A stretch of 64,000 nt of DNA from Gymnogyps californianus (taxonomy: Eukaryota; Chordata; Aves; Accipitriformes; Cathartidae), in assembly GCF_018139145.2 (NCBI RefSeq), contig NC_059477.1, forward strand, positions 41,324,502-41,388,501, in the 5' to 3' direction. Below are positions 1 to 12,300 of the stretch, in pieces. The notes below the pieces were generated by a model. The model did no database searches. It saw only the letters and a program-made list of their open reading frames with translations, and had not been told where the DNA came from. How positions within the stretch are numbered: position 1 is the stretch's first letter; the number at the start of each line of letters is the position of its first letter. The translations under genes and the position numbers were made by a program.

Positions 1-2904
1 TTCATGCACTATCAATTCTAACATTTTCTGTTGAATAACTCGTGAAACTATGTGCACATTTATTTCACCACTGTGTGAAGATGACTGCAGGTATTTGGTT
101 TGAAGAAATCAGGGATGTTAATACAAGCTCGAAATAACAGAGCATGGTTCTTTGCAAGCTTTCCCCAAAGGATTTTGCATAACTCAGAACCAGATTGGTC
201 TCCTGTTTTTAAGATATGGAGCAAACCAAAATCACATGTTGCCTCCTGAACCACCTCCTGCAGCTCAGATTCAAAACAGTCTTTCAACAATTACTCCAAA
301 TTATGTCACCTACAGACAGTAGTTCATGCAAGCACAGTACATCTGTAAGTATGTGATTAATACAGTGACATCTCTCTCACAAGTAGGAACATCGGCGTAT
401 TCAGGTAACAGTCTCAAAAAGAGAATGCACCTGATCCTGAGACATGCTGTGTAGATTCCTTCATATTTTGAACTTCTAATGCAAAGACCAAAACAGTGAT
501 TATGATCCTGCTATTGACTTTACCATGTATTCTTTTAAACTGTTTGAAAAGGTAGAGGTAAAAGTTTGAACAGATCTTTGAGAAACATTAGTTTGACTGG
601 GATACTTTCACTTGAATTTTTAAAGACACATTTTTTAGGAGAAAGATATTGGTGAATAATAAAGAGTCTGAAAATTAACCTTGCAAAAAATTCTGATAAA
701 AATTATGCCCATTAGGATAAGCCTGTGCCAAGACCAACACAGGAGAGTGCTCTCAGGGGAGCAGTCAGTTGCAAGGGCTGGAACTGTACAAGCTGCCCTT
801 TCATTGCGATTGTGTTCAGATGTGTAGAACATACATGAAAAATACAGATAGATTTATGGAGGTTGAAGGAATATTACGCTATGCTATTATTTATTATGCT
901 ACAATGCCTTCCCCTTTCTTGTAATACTCCTGACCAGTGCTGTTCACTGGAATGAAAGATGAAGCCATGGCTTCTAACCATTCCTGCCTTATATTTACAT
1001 ACTGTAAGTAATTATTCCTAAATACTACAATAGGTACTATGAAAAATACCTTTCTATTTCTCTCTGTTATATACCGAAACATAAAGAGCCTTTTCTTAAA
1101 TTATAAAGGAAGTGTGTGACAACTGGGAAGAGAATAGGTATTTTCTGAATCTGTCAAGCACCAACAGCATCCTGAATTTGTCCCAAACTCACCTTCTCTA
1201 TCTTAAAAAGCAGTAAGAAGAAAGGAAAGCTGTTTGACACACAAGATAGCTGGATCAATATCAGAAAGCATGATTCATGAGAAAAAGTGATGATAAGAAT
1301 GTGAGGACAGAAGAAAATTCAAGAACATGGGCCAGAACATGCAGAAATACAGGCAAAAAGTGGTACAAGAAGTGAAAGAGAAGGACCAAGAGCCTAAATA
1401 AAGCACTGATGAAGGGAGGAAGTCCTCTGGCAAGCAGTGATCATCACACTATTATGGAAAGGCAATACTGACAGAGCTCCACTGTCTGAATTCATATTCC
1501 GCCTCTGTCTACCCATTCACAGATAGGCCATATATATTGTATATACACCAAGTACATACCAAGTATAACAGTACAGGTCACAATGGCTGCCATTGTTCAC
1601 CAATGGAATAGGGTAAAAATCCATTAAACAAAAATAAAATTTTTATATTGAAACCAACAAAACCTAGTAACTGTTGTGCCTGACAGTTTGAACTAACGGT
1701 CAGTATGAATTCTTAGTAACTGTCCTGTTCTAGCTCTTCCAATGCTCTTAGGCTCCACTACAAATTGTGTGATTATAAAAAATGGTTTCAGAAGTTTTCA
1801 GTTGAGGGCTTTCTTACAACAGGAAAACGCCAGCAATCACCATGCTTTTACAAAAAGAATCAGCTCAAGTCAAGATACATTTCAACTTTGACACAAAAAG
1901 CAAAGAAACAGATTAGCTGGCAGCTTTTTAAGCAGTTGGCAGGGGATAACTATAAATTCACTTCTCCCACTGGCTTAAAAAGAAATTTGCTATACTTATT
2001 ACTGGAAAGAGACTCATACAGGAGATTGTTCCAATCAGAACATTATATGGTACAGCAGCATTTGAGTTCAGAGTTTCAGAAATATTTGTACCGAGATTTC
2101 GAAGTCATGTGAACGCTACCTTATTTTCTAATTATTCCTTTGATATTTAGGATTGAGTTGTTTCAAAAGATATAAACTTAGTTCCCCACATTTACTCAGT
2201 CTCTTCAGAAGTCTCACCTTTCTCTTTCTTACTAAAATTTTTTTTCACCAAAGACAAAACATTGTCTGGTACACAGACACAGAAGCGTGATTTTCAGTTT
2301 CTCACTGCAAGACATGATGGCAAATTGTTTAATTTTAACTTCACAGATTGTAAGGTGCGTGAATACAACATCTATACCTCCAATGAAATAAACATGAACA
2401 GAAAGACGCACTGAACTACTAATCTGCCTTATACTGCCAAGGTCACGGAGGGCACACCAGGTCACTGCATTAAGTCCTGAGTGCTAGTAATAGCTGCTCT
2501 TCCTTTAAGATGTCACTTTGCATTTGTCTAGATAAATCAAGGAAGGAGTTAAATACGCTGTAATGTAGGTGACAGGCAGAGTATGCAATTTTTAATCAGT
2601 AAATTGGTTTACAGAAGCAAACTTTCTGTTAAATTGGCTTTCAACATTAGAGCAATATACAATAAATATACTTTTACCACAGAATGATTCTATTCATAAA
2701 GAACTTACCTCATGTAGGACCGTCTTTTTTTTTTTTTTTCCTTTCCTGAATTCAGATGTGTAGGTGATCCATATTCTGGGCTTTATCTCAGACATAAAGT
2801 TATAAGAAAACACTACAACCGCAGTTAAACAGTGAAGGTAAGAGACAGGCTAACACATACTGTCACTTTAAGATGTCCAGACCAGGCAGCCCAACCCCTT
2901 CTGT
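1..2904. other. Intergenic, nothing recognisable
   Basis: AT-rich non-coding sequence. The longest open frame (1,765-2,112, plus, 115 codons) is Lys/Gln/Tyr-rich with no recognisable domain. It has no splice or start context that would support a gene. A T-run lies at about 2,726-2,740. Confidence 0.6.
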
Positions 2905-3018
2905 AATTTTCAAAAGCAGACAATGGGAGTGCTTATGCCGCTTTTTCCTATGAACATTCAATACGATTTGGACATCTAAATCTCTCCTGGGCTCCTTTAA
3001 ATCACAAAATTATCAGAA
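2905..3018. repeat. Probable decayed palindromic (MITE-like) repeat
   Basis: The left end 'attttcaaaagcagac' and the right part 'ttggacatctaaatctctcctgggctcctttaaatcac' resemble the two arms of a sauropsid repeat I recall. Its arms read roughly 'ttttcaaaagcgcctaa' and 'ttaggctcctaaatcccttttgaaaatc' around a central 'attcaatgggattt', here 'attcaatacgattt'. Both arms are diverged, so the palindrome is no longer foldable over its length. It is non-coding. It could instead be a chance resemblance. Confidence 0.35.
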
Positions 3019-6000
3019 GGCCTCAAAATGTATCTTAATAAGGTAAAGGTTTTTTTGTGTTCGGTTTGTTTTTTTTTTTAAATCATCATTGTTGTGCAAT
3101 GTGGCAAAATGTCAGAATTCCCAGCATTTCTTTCAAAGTATTTTCTTCATGGGAATGTACATAAGAGGTGAAAGAATGGAAAGAACTGTAGTATCTCTGG
3201 TCATTGTATAATCTAAAGGCCTCAGTAGTGGACATTTTGACTATAACCAGATGGCTGCAGGCTGCCAAACTATTCACATCTTCAGCACGAATAATATTTT
3301 AGTAACTCTTGTTTTTCTCAGCAGCTTTACACAGATTAGTCTGTGCCCCCTACTTTTGTCAAGTGTCTAAAACAAGGCTGCACAGTGGCTTCCAACCTTT
3401 TGTAAGTAAACCTTGCAGTCATTACCTTCTGCCCTTCATATCTTATCCCCACTTCCAGACCACCGCCTCTTCACTGTTTCAAGCCTTTTGCCCACTTGAT
3501 TACAAACCTTAGAATGCACACAATTTTACTAGTAGTAAAGTACTTAATTAAGTCATCATCTTAGTCCACTTGTATGGAAATACAGCACAGCAACGTAAGG
3601 CCTCAAAAAAGAGCTATACAGCTTTAAAACCACAGAATCCTTTTTATTAACTCAGACCACAGCATGGGCATTTTATGACAGTTATAACAGCCTATTAAAT
3701 AATACTATAAGATATGAAAAGTTCGTGGTGTCCAACATGCACAGGCAGACCTACAAAGAAGTCAATGCTCTAATGTCCTAATGCCCTGTCCCTTCTGGTG
3801 TGCACTGCAGCCCTGGGTTACGTACTATCAACAGTTCTGCAGTGTTTCACAACCACCCGACTCTCTGCCCGAGAGCTGCTGCCTTAACCAGAGCCGTAAC
3901 TCCTCCACTATCTGCTACTCCCTCCCACGCTCCAAGCCATGCAGAAACATCAACTGCTGTTCCTGTCCAAAAAACACGCAGCACTCGGGTTTGGTTTTGG
4001 GCATGATTAGTTGGTTCTGCACTGCAGTTGATCACTGCTGCCTTCTTGTTATGCCTGCACTCCAGACCTCTCCACTGCACCCCAATTCCTGCTTCCCATG
4101 CCCTCCACTGCCTCGTGAACCCCTTCCATCCAGCCCCACACCTCTCCACCGCCTCTTCTATAAGCCCCAAGGCTCCTTGAGTACTTTCAGGTCCGTATCC
4201 TCAACTCTCTCTGGTTCTCTGGCTCCCACATCCCTCTCCCACTTCCCCACTCTCCATTTCCCATTTTTTTCAAACTCTTTCCATCTTTCCAGAATCTACA
4301 TTGGCCAGAACTTGCCTGAGAGCTTGGCCGCTTTTGGAGTAAAATTATATTCACAAACATAACTGTTTGCGAGGACACATCACTTCAGTCCGTAATATCC
4401 TGGCTAGTAGAACTGTTCATCATAGAAGACAAATTCTGTATGACAGTCTTGATTATCAAATACTACTTCCATGTTGCAGAAGCCAGCACAAGTCACAGCC
4501 TTCTGTGGAAGGCTGTAAATCATCCCACTTCAACAGCTAGTTGAGAGGGACTGAATCATTCTTCTGATTGCCTGCATGTCTCCCACAGAAAATACTGGGG
4601 AGAAAAGGTGATTAGCATTCTGCTTAATAGAGCCCAAAGCTATTAATAATAAATCCATTAGAACTTTTAATTAAAACCCCAAAACTAGTCAGACAAAATC
4701 CACCCCATATAATAAAATAAATCTATAATATCAGTAATAATTAGCAATGTATCCTGTAGGATTAAAAATAATTAAAATAATTACATTTTGCAGTATTTTT
4801 AAATAGGTAATAGACAGCTTCAAAGAAGTAATAAAATTATATTCAGAACCTGTAGGCTACTGTCCTGGCAGGATATACTTTGAGTATAGTCTAAAATAAT
4901 GAATTTACAAGTAATTAAGAAGTATCAGGCACTGGATAATTATTTTTAATGATCTTGCCTTCCTTCTTGAAGATAACAAAGATTTGGGGCCCCTTTTAGC
5001 GAAATTTTGTAACAGTCAAACTTAGTGTGTCGCCCACTGTTCACAACATCCCACAAGCAAACAGGTATCAATGTATTCCAAAACAGCTATCAACCGTGAT
5101 TACAGGGGTATACAACAGCATATGCAAGCACGAAGCTCAAAATTCTTATGTAGGTGCCAAAGTAAATAGCCAGTTGTCAGGGGTGACAGGAACAGGCTTT
5201 ACTGGCAATGGGCAAAATAATTGCTATTAGTCTGGACATTTTTTTCTGGGGCAGCTTACATGAAAAAGGGCAGTGAGTAAAGAAGAGCAAAGCAGTTAAG
5301 AAGCCAGCGCAGACCAAACAGGAGAAACTATGTGTGACACTATAAAGCTAAGGGAAATTTAGAGTGGACATAAGTAGAGGGGAAAAAAAACCCAAAAAAT
5401 GCTATTTGCATTGTATTATATAAAGACTCAATGGACTTGGTCAAAGTTTGACCAAAGAAGGCATCCTCCAAAGCACTACAGGGAAAATTACTCTGCAGTA
5501 TAAATTCATTAGTTGTTTGGAAGTTTAAGTGATCTTCCTTGTCAGAGGTTTTCTGCTTACAGGCACTACAGAATTTTTGCAGAGAATATGCAAAAGCATG
5601 AAAAACATGGGAGAAAGGGAAAGAGAATTATACAATTTCCATGAGGCCTGACAAGTTTAGGCATACAGCTTAAGATTTAAAAAAGCAGTTCTACTATACA
5701 TAATTGGCTCTTACCCAACAATTTAGCTAAGTAAGATTTATGTAAACTCCTGTTTCTCAAGACAGATATCTAAACTGCACTCCACCCATACTGAATCTGC
5801 CAAACTTTTTTGTTCATAAACAACCCCATTTAGAGATGTATGGAGCTTAGAGAAAGAGAAAAAGAAAGCTCCATGCTAAAAATCCCCCAGTAGGAAATAT
5901 CTTCCTGGAAAAATTATCAGATGTAGAGGAGTTTAAGTAGCTTACCAAAATTAAAAATGTGTATGAAGAACAGACTAGCATTACATGGACAGAGTTCCCA

Positions 6001-9000
6001 TACTACAAGCCTAGATGAAATTATCACACTTACAAAACCACCTCTTTGTATAGCACAAAAACTCAAAACCCAGAAGCAATGCATTTCTTTGCCCAAACTA
6101 AAGATTTGTTTCAAAATTAAATTTGTTTTTAAATGAGGTCTAGAACTATTAATTTCTAAATTTCAATTAAAAATGACAGAATAACATAATAGCACTGACA
6201 AAGCAAGCCAAACAAAAGCTGTGGTAGATTAAATTTCATGCACCTATACATTGAAGACTCAAAATCTGAATTTCCCCATACACAAAACTGATGGAACACT
6301 TCTGGTTATTCCTCTTTGAACTGCAAAATGAATTTTCAACCTTTTTTGCTACTTCCCTCACGTAATATTATCAATACCTCCTTCAGAGAAGAGATAACTA
6401 ATGCATGGTTTTGGGGTTCGGTTTTTTTTTAAGTTATTAGCTTAGCTCTTAAGCCATGACATGAATAGTAAATATCTTGAAAGGATATGAATGAAAATAT
6501 GGGAGAATGAATTAGAATCAGAAAGCATTTTATAAGAGAAGGTGATTCAGAAGGCAAGAGCAGAAAAAGCAAGTAACTGAGGCATCAGATTTAGTATCGT
6601 ATCGTATTATTATGCATAATAAGAGAAATTTCCATGTTAGACAGTAAAGTACTTAATCATGTAGCCAAGAAGTTTTCCTTTAAACATCTACTATTCCACA
6701 GCTATTAAGTCCAGACTGCAGTTCTGGAGTCTACAGTTCCCTCCCGCTCAAGTAAGGAGGGTGGTGGTTCAAGAGAAAAGATGCACGAGAATTCTGATGT
6801 CTACAGATCACCAAAAAAATCCACTGAGTTATAGTTTTCCAAACAGGGTACTGTATCTTCCTCTTCCTCCCTTCCCTCCTAGGTCAGCTTCCAGAGTATG
6901 AGATACACTGGCAAAGCCCTCCCTCACACGTATGTGCTAGAGAGGCCATAGATGATATTCAATAAAACTCAATGCTGCGTCAGTTGATTTTGAAATAAAA
7001 ATTCTATCAGGTGCTAAGGGATCCACAGAAACAAGGACGATCTATTACTTCAAGTTCAACCAAGGTCTTCTGCAAAAAGCTATCCATGGGATCGCAGAGA
7101 GAGGGGCTAAAGAAAAGCCAACAGTTGCAATGAAGTGTTTTCTGTCTTTTTAAATACATACCGATGACATAAAGCACAGTTTTATGGATTTGCCTGCACT
7201 GCCATATTACAGACTGTAAGCACAAGCACTGTACCTTGTTTGTCCACATCGCTTAGTTCTCCTCTAGATCTGCTTTTGAAGCGACCCAACTAGATTTCTC
7301 CAAGAAAAAACTAGGCCACAACTCTGGGCACAGTTCTCTTCAGTAACGGTTAGAAGAGTCAGCAAGGAAAACGCTGCATCAGCACTGGCTCCCTGCACCC
7401 AAAACATTCTATCTGGACAGTCCTAGAAGTTTTTGTGTCCTCAATCTCCCCTAAATATCTTCATACCACAAACAGAAAATGTAACTTTGGTGGCACGTAA
7501 TTAAAGCACCATCCTGGTGTACTGCAGCAAAGATTGCATGTTTTCAGACTGTGAACTGAACTCTGCCCCCTCCTCAAAACTCCATCTTAGGTGTACAGAG
7601 CTGCCACATGCTGCCCAGAGGAGACGGATGTGATGGGACGGATGTGACCAACCTGTTTTAGAGGTAGCCATCCAAAGTCTTTGCACTATTTGGATTTGGG
7701 GCCAGAGATTGCTGCCAAACTTTCTCTAATTCAGCAGTATCGGTGTGCCTACAGTTCACTCTCAAGTCACATTTGTCATTCCCTTTGAAGCCCTTTCAAT
7801 TCACTGAAGATTGCTCTAAAAATCTCGACAGGAAACAGGACCAAGAGAAGAACCAGAACTTTGTTTTGTCTGGCAGCTGTATACAGAGGCGAGAATTCTG
7901 AGATACTTTTACGTAACTGAGAGCTACATTGCTGAGTGTGATTAAGCATTCTCATATGTTTATCAAAATAGCTACATTCCCTTTCTCATTTAGATTATAT
8001 GTAACCAGAACATTAGGTGAGATTGTCAGATGTTATGGACTAACTTGCTGACATGTCAGAAATGCACAGCCATAATTCTTCTCATCAAAAGTACATAATG
8101 CTGTCATTTAGCTAACCAAGCATCTGAAAGACATACGCAGCTGGCTCCTACTTACCTGTTTAAGACACTAGTAGAGAACAGAAAACAATTTGATAAATGG
8201 GCACCTGCCTGTTCCTGTTACTGAAGACATTTGTCTCCAAGCAGTGAGCAGACTTGGAAACTTCCCTGATATCATCTTCGCTTGATATCAAATCAACAAA
8301 TATGCCAAGAGTTAAAATTTTCCACTGATGAACAGAAAGTCTCACAGACATATATCATCTTTGCTAATTTTATAACTAAAATGCAACAATCCTTCTATAC
8401 CCTGGAACGGAAACAAATGCCTTGTAAAAGCTCTCCAATGCCACACAGTTAAACACCTCCAATCTCAACTGCATTAGAGAAATCCCATCCTACTGGTGCT
8501 TCCTGGATCCAATATCAAGTTCATAGTCTGCACATCCTTATAAAGTCCACAGGTACACACACACACAGACTGCAAATAAATACACGGTGCTAATAAATAG
8601 AATGCAAAAATGCGGTCATTAAAAGCAAATGTAATGAACTGTTACGTCTAGACTATTCCACAAAGACTGGCGATAGGCTGGATTTTTAGCTCTTTTATTA
8701 TGTGTCCTACAATAAAAAGTAACCAACATGAAAATGAACACTAAGAAAAAAATCCCACAGAAGATGTTGCAGTTTTAAGGAAGAATGATAAAAACATTTA
8801 TAAAAGGAATCAGAGAAGGCACACCGACAAAACAGAATGAAAAAAGCCTTCAGCTTAGAAAATCTGCAAAAAGACAAAAGCAGAGAAAATTATCTGAAAT
8901 GCTTCTGCAGTAGAAAAAAAAAATTAAATAAAAACCATTTAGCAAGGTAACGGTGAATAGCAGCTCTGTGAGTTAGCAATTGAGCTTGGCAGTAAAAATA

Positions 9001-9261
9001 AAAGCTGAAGTGATACACACTTGCATATGCTGAGACTCCAACTGAGGTTTTTCATTACCAGAAAGATGTAAGTTAATGACAGGAGATTCATGGAAGAATA
9101 ATAAAAATTGTAAGTGAACAGAGACAAATGAAAAATCATTAGAACTTTGGAAAAAAACTCAGATATAGACACCATAGTTTAACACAATTATGAATAAATT
9201 GGGGGGAAAGAGTACTGCCTACACATTTTTAAATGGTATAAATATTAGTGCTGAAATTGCT
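3019..9261. other. Intergenic, with a pyrimidine-rich patch at 3.78-4.36 kb
   Basis: At 3,781-4,362 the plus strand is rich in C and T and carries a 193-codon open frame, with open frames of 68 codons (plus) and 107 codons (minus) overlapping it. The predicted protein is Ser/Pro/Cys/Leu-rich without a signal peptide, domain or known motif. Stop-poor frames are expected in such biased sequence, so I do not call a gene. The rest of the interval is AT-rich and featureless to the eye. Confidence 0.55.
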
Positions 9262-9310
9262 GTATTTAACTCAATGGGAGTTTTGCCATTGTCTTTATGG
9301 GGGCAATGAG
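9262..9310. repeat. Ancient dispersed-repeat fragment ('caatgggagttttgccatt' type)
   Basis: This contains 'actcaatgggagttttgcc' followed by 'attgtctttatgggggcaatgag', two successive, slightly changed copies of a 'ttgacttcaatggga' unit. The same double unit occurs widely in amniote genomes as far as I recall, but I cannot name its family with confidence. Shorter single units occur elsewhere in the window (14,061; 14,340; 23,011; 43,482). Confidence 0.4.
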
Positions 9311-12300
9311 TTGACTTAGAAGTAGGAAGGGAGAAATATAAGATACAATCAGAAACTAGTTTCAAGTCAGACTTGTTAAATTTGTTGGAAGTAGGGTATT
9401 TTGAACTGAGAAAGCTACGTAAAAGAAATGATGGAAGCTTCAGCACATGTGGTACTTAAAACAGCCTGAAAACCAGCCTGGAAAACACATAGCAGGTATA
9501 ATCCTATACTGTCAACTGAATTAAATGTTCTCAGCAAATTTCTGTGGCTTGCAAATTGACCAATACAGCTGCAATAATTTAAAAAGTCAATAGAGAGACT
9601 CTCCAGAGACAAAGAAAGTTCGTATCCACCAGCACTAATTCTAATAATAATCATAGTCCCATAATAGGCTCTGTGCTTGTGTCAGTCCCTATTCTATATT
9701 CCTCTGACTCTGAGTCACCATCAGATTCTGTTTCTATATCCTCCTGCTTAACTTGGATGTAGATTGAGCTGGTATTAGACAGCAACACATGGTACAACCT
9801 GATGGAAACTCTTAAATGCTTGTTAGTTCTGCAACAGACTTCTATAAGATCTTAGCCTTTTATTAGGACATGTCTGCACATCACAAAAAAGCATGGTGCA
9901 TAGGCCTTCAAGTTAATATTGACCTAACTAGTGTCACAGCTTGAGTTTGGGCCCCTAAAGCAACACAACTGCATCCTCAGAAGGCTGTGTTCAAGCTAAC
10001 ATGCTCTACAAGAAGCTCTTGCTACAAAGGCATGAAGGCACAGCTACCTTGCTTCCAACACTGGAGCTAACTCAAGTGGGACTGAAGTCCTCATCATAAT
10101 CTACTCTTCAGAACAGATGTGCTCTAATTATTCTTTTTCAACAGAGAAACAAAATTAGAATCTGAGATATCTGTGATGATGTTTGGTGTCACTACGCTTT
10201 CACCCTAAAATTAGCAACAAGAAAACCCATAAAATAGCAGTCCAAAAGCTCTATGCAAATAATTTACAAGTCTCCCCCTCCCACCCAAAAGAGGATGTGT
10301 CAGTGTGAGCAGAAGGGAAACAAGCTATCTGCAGAAGAAAACTTGAGGAAAGTGGCAGGTTTTAAGAAGTCTCATGCACTTAACAGAACACAGAACAAAA
10401 GCTGTAACAATTACATACACAGAGCTAAATCCACAAGAAGCTAAACCCTGCAGAGCTATGTTGTTACTTTTATAGGTAAAAGATGCCAATGTCCTTTCTA
10501 AGATGCACAACAATTTATGTTTCATGTCACTACTGTCATTGGATCAAGTCTGGACATTTCAAGGACTACAGAAAAACAGACAGTAATTGAGCTCAATGCG
10601 GGATTTTTATACTTAAAGTAGAATTACATGTACTTACATCACCTCTTCACCTGAACCAGTCTCATATTTACAATCATGGTGTCAAAGACACCCTGCCATC
10701 TGTGATTTTTATTGAAAGAAAATACCAAGCCATAAGAAGCAGCTAATACTAACTGCAGCAGCTGTGCACTGTCTCCAAAGAGAATTATGGGACATGCATT
10801 GAATGCATGGCATTGCTTTGTAAGGATTTGATTAGATACAGTTTGGTAAGAAAAAATGTTATCCATCAAATAAACAGACTGCTATTTTAGAAGTTAACTT
10901 CTGTATGTACAGTCTAACACATTTTCTTTCCTGTATTTCAAATGTAGGGTAATTCCAAAAACTACTTCACTAGTCACAGAAGTAATTCTGTCTATAGAAT
11001 AGGGAGTGAAGCTAATTACAGATAAAAAGTATCTATAAAATGAATTAAAATTCACAAGAAAACATTACTAAAGGCAGCTGACCATTTATTTTTAATGCTT
11101 TTAGGAGCATCTACTCTTGAAATGAAGAGCATAACAGCATCTAGCAAAAACTTCTCTTTTGAAGAATATAATTTTTAAAAGGGAAATGCACAGTGTAACT
11201 GCATTTAAGATGTTATCCTACAAGTTCTCAAGCTGCTACTGACACATATGGTACAAACTCTGCTGTCTTTGAAGTCATAAGCTGACCATAACACAGTGGA
11301 AGTATACAGAGGATTTAATTAAATTTTAGCTCTACTTACATAAAATCCTAAAAAATACTGGTTACTTCTGACTTTTGTTAATTATTTATATCTATTTAAG
11401 GTGTTTTAACAGAAAATAAATAAATAATTGTGTCACTGGAATAAAATTCTCATCTACTATAAGCACTACACTTAACTCCTACACAACTACTGTAACTATA
11501 TATTAGGAAAAATTATGTTACACCTCTTACGATGTAGTTGAAAACTCAGCCCCATTTATTTAAGAGCTGTCAGTGACACAATCTACGCATTCTGACTTTC
11601 CATCATCTACAAACCCCTTTTGATGTAATATTTCATGCACCTGTAAAACTTAATGAACACAAAATAATGTGCATACATTTTCATTGCTTTCATTGAGTTC
11701 TACCATCCTCGTTTTTTTCTGTTAATGAAGTGAGAAGATTGTTCTGTGAGATTGATTCTGCAAGTTTTTGAGAACTGTCCTGTTCTAACGGACAGATCAC
11801 AACTTGTAAGAATCAAGGATGCAGAGCTTTGCTGTTTTCTTTAATCACAATATAGAAGGGAAGAATAATAGTCTTTCTCATTTACACATGCAACCGTAAT
11901 TTTTTGGTATGTGAGAATGCATGATGTTTACAAATCGTCTTGAATGGTAATTTTTGTTCACATGATGCTTTTCTAAAATTTAAGAATAAACAAATATGAG
12001 AAAACAACATGCAATAAACAAGTGGTCGTTCTTTTATTACAAAGATTTTATACATCAGTGGCTTGAAATAATATGGATGCTATTTCCATCCACTTAAAAA
12101 TAACTCATAGTGCAGTATTTTCTTGTTACTGTTGGGGGTGGGAACAAAAATAGCTTTCCAAAAGAATATTTGGCATAGGAACAGTGTGCTATATTTTTTA
12201 AAATAAAAGATCTCATGACACCCAGGCATTTGCAACTCAAGAACATGAAAAATCAGCTGGAACTCTCACACCAGTGAACATAACAAAACGCACCTTATAT

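Noticed and set aside
1765..2112. A 115-codon plus-strand frame
   Set aside because: No recognisable domain and no flanking splice signals. One frame of this length is expected by chance in tens of kilobases.
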